DNA from: Bacteroidales bacterium
Lineage (GTDB): Bacteria; Bacteroidota; Bacteroidia; Bacteroidales; JAAUTT01
Direction: 5' to 3'
DNA length: 43,764 nucleotides
Assembly: GCA_025350365.1 (NCBI GenBank)
Contig: JANXXY010000224.1
Location: 1 to 43,764, forward strand
The notes under the pieces were generated by a model that saw only the letters and a program-made list of their open reading frames with translations, was not told where the DNA came from and searched no databases. The position numbers and the translations under genes are program-made. Below are positions 25,900 through 33,086 of this stretch, one piece after another (the stretch's first letter is position 1; each line of letters begins with the position of its first letter).

Positions 25900-25907
25900 T
25901 ATCTTTG
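25900..25907 (+). promoter_or_regulatory. Candidate -7 box before the flippase-like gene
   Basis: TATCTTTG matches TAnnTTTG and lies 19 bases before the ATG at 25927. The -33 region shows no good TTTG at 19-22 bases. The call rests on the -7 box and its position. Confidence 0.35.
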
Positions 25908-25926
25908 AATTTCGCAATTATAAACT

Positions 25927-27012
25927 ATGGCTGAAAAAGAACCAAATCCCTTTAAAAAAATTTCCGGAATACGGGTTATTTATCCGATAATCATTGGACT
26001 TGGCGTTGTTTTTTATTTCTTTTTTAAGGAATTTAATCATGAGGCTTTTTCGGTTATAACCTTTAGCTTTCGGATGGCTATATTTCTTTTTATTGCCGTT
26101 TTATTTATGGTATTGCGGGATGTGGGCTATATTATTCGGATACGTATTTTAAGTCATAATGAACTTTCGTGGAGACAAGCCTTACGAGTGATCATGCTGT
26201 GGGAATTTTCGTCGGCTGTAATGCCGTCTGCTGTAGGTGGAACCACTATTGCGATGATTTATATCAACAAGGAAGGCATCAATTTGGGTCGTAGCACGGC
26301 AGTGGTAATGGCCACATCGTTTCTCGACGAAGTGTATTTTATTCTAATGTTTCCGGTATTATTGCTTACAATTAAGGTGCATAAACTTTTTACGGTGGGA
26401 ATGGGTGTTTCCGGCACCGATTATATTTCGCTTGCCAACGAATTTTTATGGTTTGCAATTATTGGCTATTCCTTAAAACTCGTCTACACAATTGTTTTGA
26501 GCTATGGTCTTTTTGTAAACCCTCGTGGACTTAAGTGGTTGTTAATGATAGTATTTAAACTCCCATTCTTACGTAAGTTCAGGTATGCCGCACACATCAC
26601 CGGAACCGATATCATTACAAGTTCGAATGAACTTAAAAAACAAAAAATCGGTTTCTGGTTAAAGGCCTTTGGAGCTACTTTTTTTTCATGGACATCAAGG
26701 TATATGGTAGTTAACGCATTAATTCTTGCGTTTTTTGCGGTCTCTGATCATTTTTTACTTTTTGCAAGACAGTTGGTCATGTCGAATATGGTTTTGCTTA
26801 GCCCAACACCCGGCGGAAGTGGTTTTTCGGAATATATTTTTACACGATATCTCAGCGATTTTTTTCCTGTTGATGCCGCAATTGTCGGAAGTATTGGGAT
26901 TGTGCTGGCGTTGCTGTGGAGAATAATCAGTTATTACCCTTACTTATTAATTGGAGCAATAATTTTACCTAACTGGATTAAAAAAAGGTTCACAAACGAA
27001 AATAAATCTTAA
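25927..27012 (+). CDS. LPG-synthase/flippase-like membrane protein (UPF0104 type)
   Basis: The 361-residue protein has about eight membrane helices and the family features of the lysylphosphatidylglycerol synthase transmembrane region: an early RDVGYIIRIRIL stretch, SAVMPSAVGGTTIAMIYINK, and LLSPTPGGSGFSEYIF. It lacks a C-terminal aminoacyl-transferase domain, so it is not a full MprF. Members are proposed to move lipids or lipid-linked sugars; the substrate here is unknown. It precedes the signalling locus by 223 bases. Confidence 0.82.
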   Translation: MAEKEPNPFKKISGIRVIYPIIIGLGVVFYFFFKEFNHEAFSVITFSFRMAIFLFIAVLFMVLRDVGYIIRIRILSHNELSWRQALRVIMLWEFSSAVMPSAVGGTTIAMIYINKEGINLGRSTAVVMATSFLDEVYFILMFPVLLLTIKVHKLFTVGMGVSGTDYISLANEFLWFAIIGYSLKLVYTIVLSYGLFVNPRGLKWLLMIVFKLPFLRKFRYAAHITGTDIITSSNELKKQKIGFWLKAFGATFFSWTSRYMVVNALILAFFAVSDHFLLFARQLVMSNMVLLSPTPGGSGFSEYIFTRYLSDFFPVDAAIVGSIGIVLALLWRIISYYPYLLIGAIILPNWIKKRFTNENKS

Positions 27013-27155
27013 CATTTTTACACACATTATTCTTTATTTAAATAACTCAAAATATAAAGAGTCGCATATTGATGAAATAAAATATGGGTTTTATAGAATT
27101 AGTCTTGGTTTATTACTAATTTAGAAATACAATTCGGTCGCTTTAAAATTTAAAG

Positions 27156-27189
27156 TTTCCGGCAAAGGTTAAAACATTTTATAGCTTTG
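27156..27189 (+). promoter_or_regulatory. Candidate promoter of the signalling locus
   Basis: TAGCTTTG at 27182-27189 matches the -7 box TAnnTTTG, and TTTC at 27156-27159 stands 22 bases before it as a weak -33. The site is 46 bases before the first gene of the CheR-CheB-Sia block. It is the best candidate for the whole run, since later gaps up to SiaC are short. Confidence 0.4.
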
Positions 27190-27235
27190 TAATTTGGTAA
27201 AACATTGTGAAAAACTGTAGACTTTCGCTTACAAT

Positions 27236-28117
27236 ATGACGATAACCAGCCTTGATTTGCAACAGTTTATAACTGCTCTAAGAAATTTTTCAACTTATGA
27301 CTTCAGCGAATACTCTGACAAGTCTTTAAAGCGAAGACTAACTAAGGTATTGATTGACTACAAACTTGAATTGGGTGAGTTGATTTCTCAAATGCGAAAC
27401 AATACTCAATTGCTTGAACAAGTAGTTAAAGACATCACTGTAAATACTACCGAACTATTTCGCGACCCTCTGGTATGGCAGCATTTGCGTTATACAATAC
27501 TTCCGAAACTTAAAAATCAACAAACCATTAATATCTGGCATGCAGGATGTTCTACCGGGCAGGAAGTGTATTCCATGATGATGATTTTGAATGAACTTGA
27601 TCTTTTAGAACGCACAAGGATATATGCCAGTGATTTAAATACCGATGTTCTTCAAGCTGCAAAAAAAGGACTATATAAATACCGGTTTAATATCGCATAC
27701 CTAGATAATTTCGACAAAGCGATAAAAGAAAATCCTTTTAATTACGAGCAGTTTTTTGATATTCCTTATTCAAAGTATTTTGAAATAGACAAGGAGAAAG
27801 ATTTTATAAAAATGAATCACTTTCTCACTGAAAAACCAATTTTTAAAAAACTTGATTTAGTTAAGGATAGTAATATTTTTTATGTGAAATTCGATATTAT
27901 CATTTGTAGGAATGTAATTATCTATTTTAATTACGATCTGCAAAATAAAATATTTGAATTGTTTCATAACAATCTGTACAGTAATGGTTATTTATGGCTT
28001 GGCATGCATGAATCCATTCTGGGCCCTTTTGCATCAAAATTTGAAAAAATCGGGCATGTTTATCAAAAAAAGGAAAGTCTGTTTTCGAGTATCGATTATG
28101 GGAAATTGAATAAATAA
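27236..28117 (+). CDS. CheR-type protein-glutamate methyltransferase
   Basis: CheR enzymes methylate glutamates in receptor coiled coils with SAM. The 293-residue protein has the helical N-domain (YSDKSLKRRLTKVLID), the TELFRDP motif at 72-78, the SAM-binding HAGCSTGQEVYS (GCSTGQE at 104-110), the ribose-binding ASDLN at 131-135, and the DIIICRNVIIYF motif. All key residues are present, so it should be active. A receiver, TPR or pentapeptide-binding extension is missing. There is no CheA, CheW or flagellar gene nearby; the next gene is a GAF-PAS sensor with an EExxAT coil, its likely substrate. Confidence 0.9.
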   Translation: MTITSLDLQQFITALRNFSTYDFSEYSDKSLKRRLTKVLIDYKLELGELISQMRNNTQLLEQVVKDITVNTTELFRDPLVWQHLRYTILPKLKNQQTINIWHAGCSTGQEVYSMMMILNELDLLERTRIYASDLNTDVLQAAKKGLYKYRFNIAYLDNFDKAIKENPFNYEQFFDIPYSKYFEIDKEKDFIKMNHFLTEKPIFKKLDLVKDSNIFYVKFDIIICRNVIIYFNYDLQNKIFELFHNNLYSNGYLWLGMHESILGPFASKFEKIGHVYQKKESLFSSIDYGKLNK

Positions 28118-28221
28118 TAATATTTATGCTTCAGATATTTAAATATCAACCATAACAAACTATATTTGAAGAAAAGGCAACGAAAATAAATATCGAAACA
28201 TCGAAAATAGTTTAAAATCAA

Positions 28222-30909
28222 ATGATAAGAATTAATCAAAGTATAAAATCAAGACTTCTTCTCTTTACAGGAACTATTGTTTTCCTTTTTGGACTGTTCT
28301 TTATTTTTTTATACAATGATTTTTTCTTCGCTCGCAGAACTATTGAATTCTATAACCGGATAAATATTCTAAATTCTGCACCCGGTCAATTGACTTTGCT
28401 TCATAACTCATTTGTTACGAACGAAATTATAAATGAACGGTATTATTTAACGGGGAAAAGCAAATTACTTGATAGTATATTTAGTACTTCAGAACTATAT
28501 CAAAAGCAACTTGATAGTTTAAATTACCTTCCATATTTTTCACCTCAAGTCGTTACCAGAACTCAAATCAAAGGACTCATTACTCAATGCAAAAAACTTA
28601 GTGATATTTATATTATTCTTAACCAACAAATTATTGGGCGTGGGTATTTGAAAACCGGTGAGGCCGGGGAAGTTGATAGGTTTATAAACTTTTTTATAGA
28701 ATTTGCTGTTGCTGAGAACAATCCAATTCTTATGAAATCTATTGTTGAAATCAATAGAATTCAATCCGCTTATCAATTGGGAAAAACTAACGATCACATT
28801 CAACTTCTTTTCGATAGGGTAGATGCTCTCAAAGTTCTTCTTTCCATAAATGATGTCAAACTTTGCAATGGAATGACAGAGATAAACCGCATGAGGCTTA
28901 TCAAGGAGTTAGAATCATTTGCGGCTCTTATTGGAGAATTACAAAAAACTGACATTAAAATTGGATTTTCTGGTGGTCAGGGAACGATAGGTGATGCCCA
29001 ACTCAAACTCGAAATAATAGGCGATAAATCGCAAAACATTTATAAGGAAATAAAAAATGAGGTCGGTCAGCAAATATTCATTCAGTTTATAATTAAAACA
29101 TCATTGTTAATTATTCTGTTATTATTTTATTTGTGGTTTCTACTTCGATTTTCAAGGACTGTAACATTTGCAATACAACAAATTAAAAATTTTGCTTCGG
29201 AACTGGTTCTGGGAAAATTGCCGAATCCTTTGGAACTTAGTGCATGTGATGAATTAATCTCCATATCAGAACTATCAAATAATTTTGCGAGTAGTTTACG
29301 CGAAAAGATTCATTTTGCGACTAATCTTGGCTCGGGGAAAACGAATGTGACCATGTTACCTCTTAGTGAGGAAGATACAATGGCTAATGCATTGTTAAAC
29401 ATGGAGAAAAGTCTTAAAAAAGCCGTTGAGGAAGATCAGAAATATAAAATTGAAGAGCAAAAACGTGCCTGGACCAATGAAGGACTTGCAAAATTCGGTG
29501 AAATCCTCAGAATGCAAACAGACAATTTGGCGACTTTGTCAGATTCCGTCATTGCTAATCTTGTTAAATACCTTAATGCCAATCAGGGAGGTATTTTTCT
29601 TTACAACAACGATGATAAATCAGACATACATCTGCAACTTATATCGGCATTTGCTTTTGATCGCAAAAAATACCTTACAAAACGAATTGAACTTGGCGAA
29701 GGGTTGATAGGCACTTGTGCCCTCGAAAGGCAAACCATTATAATTACTGATGTCCCAGAAGGATATATGGAAATCACCTCGGGTTTGGGAGAAGCTCCTC
29801 CCCGAAGTATTTTAATTGTTCCATTGCGATCCGAAGAAGTGATTTTTGGTGTTCTGGAAATTGCATCACTTAACTTTTTTCAGCCTCATGAAATAGATTT
29901 TGTTGAAAAAATTGCTCAAAGTACCGCTTCAACTTTTGATACTGTAAAAATTAATATCAACACGTCACGATTATTGGAACAGTCCAAAAAACAAGCTGAA
30001 GAAATGGCGCAACAGGAAGAAGAAATGCGTCAAAACCTTGAAGAATTGCAAGCTACACAGGAAGAATCGGAACGCCGTGAAGCAGAAATCAACAGTTTGT
30101 TAGTGGCCGTGGATGCTTCAGCTTTGGTTATCCAAACTGATATGGAAGGCCGGATAATGGAGGTTAATAAAAAGTTCTCTTTTATCGTAAAAAAACATCG
30201 CGACGAGCTAATTGGAACGTATTTGAGAAATATCTTCACTTTCAATGTCGAGATTGACGAATATTACAATTTATTGCTCGATTTGAAACAGGGTAAATTA
30301 ATCAATCGTAACGAAATATTGGATTTTGAGGATGGAAGTAAAGTTTACCTGGTTTTAAATTATTCTCCAATTCTTGATCGAGACGGGAAACCATATAAAG
30401 TTTTAGGAATTGCTACCAACATTACCGATAAAATAGTACTCGAAAATTCAATCTCCAAAAAAGATATCGAGTTAGGTGAAATGGAATTTCATCTCACTCA
30501 TTTTGATCAACTTATTGATTCAGGATTTATTAGAAGCGAATTATCCGCCGAGTGTATTCTGATGAAGGCAAATGATAACTTTACAGAGGTAACCGGTTAT
30601 ACATCAAAAGAATCCATTGGTAAAGATTATCGAAAGTTTTTAAAACCCGATGAATTAAAGCAATTTGAATTGATTTGGAACGAAGTTCTGAAAGATAAAC
30701 CATACAAAGCAGTTGTTAAAAGGACAATGCCGGCAGGCGATGAGCACTGGTTAATGGCCAGTTTCATACCTTTTAAAAACAAATCAGGAAAAATTACTAA
30801 AGTTATTCTGGTTGCGCAAGATATTACGGAAAAGAAATTAAAATACCAGGTTTTAGAAGAGGCTAATAAAGAGATTGAGCGACTCAAAGGAATGCAAAAT
30901 CAAAGCTGA
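28222..30909 (+). CDS. Membrane GAF-PAS-PAS sensor without output domain
   Basis: The 895-residue protein has a membrane helix at about 12-31, a mostly helical extracytoplasmic domain to about 290, a second helix at about 291-310, HAMP-like linkers to about 410, a GAF domain at about 430-575, a coiled coil at about 582-625, and PAS domains at about 625-740 and 760-880. It ends without a histidine kinase, GGDEF or phosphatase domain. The coil contains Glu607-Glu608-L-Q-Ala611-Thr612, which fits the chemoreceptor methylation pattern Glx-Glx-x-x-Ala-Ser/Thr. It lies between the active and the dead CheR gene. It probably passes a signal by protein contact, perhaps to the phosphatase at 33087. Confidence 0.85.
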   Translation: MIRINQSIKSRLLLFTGTIVFLFGLFFIFLYNDFFFARRTIEFYNRINILNSAPGQLTLLHNSFVTNEIINERYYLTGKSKLLDSIFSTSELYQKQLDSLNYLPYFSPQVVTRTQIKGLITQCKKLSDIYIILNQQIIGRGYLKTGEAGEVDRFINFFIEFAVAENNPILMKSIVEINRIQSAYQLGKTNDHIQLLFDRVDALKVLLSINDVKLCNGMTEINRMRLIKELESFAALIGELQKTDIKIGFSGGQGTIGDAQLKLEIIGDKSQNIYKEIKNEVGQQIFIQFIIKTSLLIILLLFYLWFLLRFSRTVTFAIQQIKNFASELVLGKLPNPLELSACDELISISELSNNFASSLREKIHFATNLGSGKTNVTMLPLSEEDTMANALLNMEKSLKKAVEEDQKYKIEEQKRAWTNEGLAKFGEILRMQTDNLATLSDSVIANLVKYLNANQGGIFLYNNDDKSDIHLQLISAFAFDRKKYLTKRIELGEGLIGTCALERQTIIITDVPEGYMEITSGLGEAPPRSILIVPLRSEEVIFGVLEIASLNFFQPHEIDFVEKIAQSTASTFDTVKININTSRLLEQSKKQAEEMAQQEEEMRQNLEELQATQEESERREAEINSLLVAVDASALVIQTDMEGRIMEVNKKFSFIVKKHRDELIGTYLRNIFTFNVEIDEYYNLLLDLKQGKLINRNEILDFEDGSKVYLVLNYSPILDRDGKPYKVLGIATNITDKIVLENSISKKDIELGEMEFHLTHFDQLIDSGFIRSELSAECILMKANDNFTEVTGYTSKESIGKDYRKFLKPDELKQFELIWNEVLKDKPYKAVVKRTMPAGDEHWLMASFIPFKNKSGKITKVILVAQDITEKKLKYQVLEEANKEIERLKGMQNQS

Positions 30910-30920
30910 ACAAAATTGAT

Positions 30921-31745
30921 ATGCTGGAATTAGGAATAGTTGAGACAAGGAATATTATTAAAACTATATTAGAAAAGTACAATTACGACTTTTCTGATTA
31001 TTCTTTGACGTCATTCAAACGCCGGCTTGAGAAGATAGTAGATCAGCAAAACCTGAAAAATGTCGATCAGCTGATAATAAAATTGCGAGACAATAATAGT
31101 TATTTTGAACAATTTCTTAATGAATTGGCAACACCATCAACAGAAATGTTTCGTGATCCTTCATTGTGGCGTATTTTAAGGGATGAACTATTGCCTTCAT
31201 TAATAAGCGATTTGGGGTCAAATCTAAAAATATGGCTTCCAAATTCAGTTTCTGGCGACGAACTTTTTTCACTGGTAATTACACTACATGAATTGAATCA
31301 GCTTAATAAAGTTCAAATATATGTTTCCTCTTTAAGTACCGTGTCTCTTGATACTATTAGATCAGGCTTGTTGCTTGCCAGTAAACTTGATTTAAGTGCT
31401 GATAATTATATTCGTGCCAATGGAACTGAGGTTTTCCCGAATTATTATAAAATGGAAAACAATGCCATATATAGAGATACTTCATTAATAAAGAACGTTA
31501 TTTTTTCACGGCAAAACTTGAGTTTGGACCCTCCGGTTCAAGGGATTAAACTTGTTTTGTTCCGAAATAAAATGGTATACTACAATCAAACTCTTCAAAG
31601 TAAGGTTTTAAGACAATTGTTTAGTTCTTTGGTACCAAATGGATACTTAATTGTAGGTGCCAAGGAATCGATAAATACCCTCTATGGGAACAACGAATTT
31701 TCATTAATCAATAATTCTGAAAGTATCTATAAGCGCAAACCATGA
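30921..31745 (+). CDS. CheR-like protein with lost SAM site (pseudoenzyme)
   Basis: The 274-residue protein keeps the CheR N-domain (SLTSFKRRLEKIVDQ) and TEMFRDP at 74-80. The SAM loop is changed: where the upstream CheR has GCSTGQE it reads NSVSGDE (108-114), ASDLN becomes VSSLS, and CRN becomes FRN. The fold-level similarity to its neighbour is clear. The frame is intact and overlaps the CheB-like start by ATGA, so it is kept as a gene rather than decaying. It may bind the receptor coil and block or guide the active CheR, or carry a different ligand. Confidence 0.82.
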   Translation: MLELGIVETRNIIKTILEKYNYDFSDYSLTSFKRRLEKIVDQQNLKNVDQLIIKLRDNNSYFEQFLNELATPSTEMFRDPSLWRILRDELLPSLISDLGSNLKIWLPNSVSGDELFSLVITLHELNQLNKVQIYVSSLSTVSLDTIRSGLLLASKLDLSADNYIRANGTEVFPNYYKMENNAIYRDTSLIKNVIFSRQNLSLDPPVQGIKLVLFRNKMVYYNQTLQSKVLRQLFSSLVPNGYLIVGAKESINTLYGNNEFSLINNSESIYKRKP

Positions 31746-32299
31746 TTTATAAAGCAATTATGATAGGCGGATCGGCCGGAAGTTTTCAGGTAGTAACGAA
31801 AATATTAAGTGCTTTGCCAAAGACACTGAATATGCCTCTGTTTTTATGTCTTCATCGGCTAAAGCATGTTCGGTCCGGTTTTCTTGAAGCTTTGTCACTG
31901 AAATCAAATCTTCCGGTTATAGAACCTGACGACAAAGAACAAATTAAACCTGGAAGGGCTTACCTTGCACCTGCAAACTATCATATGTATATTGAACTTG
32001 GAAATAGAATTGCATTGTCTACGGAGGAGCCTGTAAACCATTCGCGGCCATCCATCGATCTTTCGTTTGTTACTGCAGCGCATGCTTACCGCGAAAAACT
32101 CATTGGGATTATTCTGTCTGGCGCTAATAGCGACGGAGCTTACGGGCTAAAAAAAGTGAAAGACTTAAATGGCTTTACAATTGTTCAGGATCCTAATGAA
32201 TGCCAGGTTCGAACGATGACTGAAGCGGCCATGAAAAGCACAAACGTAGATCAGGTTTTATCGACTGACCAGATTATTAAATTTTTACTAAAATTATAA
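31742..32299 (+). CDS. Stand-alone CheB-type methylesterase
   Basis: CheB removes methyl groups from receptor glutamates. The 185-residue protein is the esterase domain alone, with the catalytic triad Ser11 in GGSAGS, His38 in LCLHRL, and Asp131 in GANSDGAYG. The usual N-terminal receiver is missing, so activity cannot be switched by CheA-type phosphorylation. The start overlaps the dead-CheR stop (ATGA). Together with the CheR at 27236 it makes a complete methylation-demethylation pair. Confidence 0.9.
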   Translation: MIYKAIMIGGSAGSFQVVTKILSALPKTLNMPLFLCLHRLKHVRSGFLEALSLKSNLPVIEPDDKEQIKPGRAYLAPANYHMYIELGNRIALSTEEPVNHSRPSIDLSFVTAAHAYREKLIGIILSGANSDGAYGLKKVKDLNGFTIVQDPNECQVRTMTEAAMKSTNVDQVLSTDQIIKFLLKL

Positions 32300-32312
32300 A
32301 AGAAATAGTTCT

Positions 32313-33077
32313 ATGAAAATGAACCTTTCTTATAAATATCTTAACCTGATTATTTTTCTGCTTATAGTGGCGGTAGTATTCGCTCTTTTTGGTGTGATTA
32401 ATAATATATCCAATGATAATTCAGATAAAATTACATTTGCGTACATTCTGCTTTTTGCAATTCTTTTTCTCATTGTTGTCTGGTTTTTAGTTACATTAAA
32501 AATAGGAAGAATATCCAATGACATTTCGTTGTCCGATAACGCTGATCATGAAATTTTAAATAACACGAGTAATTTCATGTCTAACGACAAAGAGGAAATT
32601 CGTGCAAATAAAAATGAAATTGATGTTTCCCGGATAATTCCAGATAATTGCAAGTCGGTCGAAGAGTTTTCAGAGCATATCCTTCAGAATTTAGCTCAGG
32701 AATTTAATATCGTTCAAGCTTTAATGTATTTGAAAACAGCCGATACCGACAATTACGAATCAATTGCTCAGTATGCTTATTTTTCTGAATCAAAGCCACA
32801 AGCCTTTAAGGCCGGCGAAACATTGCCCGGTCAGGCAATTAAAAACAGAACTATTGTTATGTTAACCGATGTACCTGAAAACTATTTGACCATTGCTTCA
32901 GGATTAGGAAAAAGTGGCATCAAATATTTGGTATTTGTGCCGCTGATTCACAATGATGATGTTGTTGGATTGATCGAATATGCAACTTTTACCCAGATAA
33001 ATGAAGATATAATCAAAATGCTGGGCAATATTGCAGATTTGGTTGCTGAAACTATTGTTAAACTCATAAAAAAGTAA
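32313..33077 (+). CDS. Two-helix membrane GAF protein
   Basis: The 254-residue protein has membrane helices at about 9-29 and 43-62, a variable linker to about 105, and one GAF domain at about 115-252. The GAF shares the block LTDVPENYLTIASGLGKSG with the GAF domains of the proteins at 28222 and 33087, so the three are paralogous. It has no coil, PAS or output domain. It may dimerise with either of them or compete for the same ligand. It sits between CheB and the phosphatase with gaps of 13 and 9 bases. Confidence 0.8.
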   Translation: MKMNLSYKYLNLIIFLLIVAVVFALFGVINNISNDNSDKITFAYILLFAILFLIVVWFLVTLKIGRISNDISLSDNADHEILNNTSNFMSNDKEEIRANKNEIDVSRIIPDNCKSVEEFSEHILQNLAQEFNIVQALMYLKTADTDNYESIAQYAYFSESKPQAFKAGETLPGQAIKNRTIVMLTDVPENYLTIASGLGKSGIKYLVFVPLIHNDDVVGLIEYATFTQINEDIIKMLGNIADLVAETIVKLIKK

Positions 33078-33086
33078 AACAAACAT

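Noticed and set aside
25927..27012. Full MprF lysyl-phosphatidylglycerol synthase
   Set aside because: Only the membrane flippase-like part is present; the C-terminal transferase domain is absent and the frame ends normally.
28222..30909. Hybrid histidine kinase
   Set aside because: GAF and PAS domains are clear, but no HisKA or HATPase region follows; the protein ends right after the second PAS.
27236..32299. A chemotaxis operon
   Set aside because: CheR and CheB are present, but there is no CheA, CheW, CheY, chemoreceptor signalling hairpin or motility gene. The neighbours are SiaABC-like proteins.
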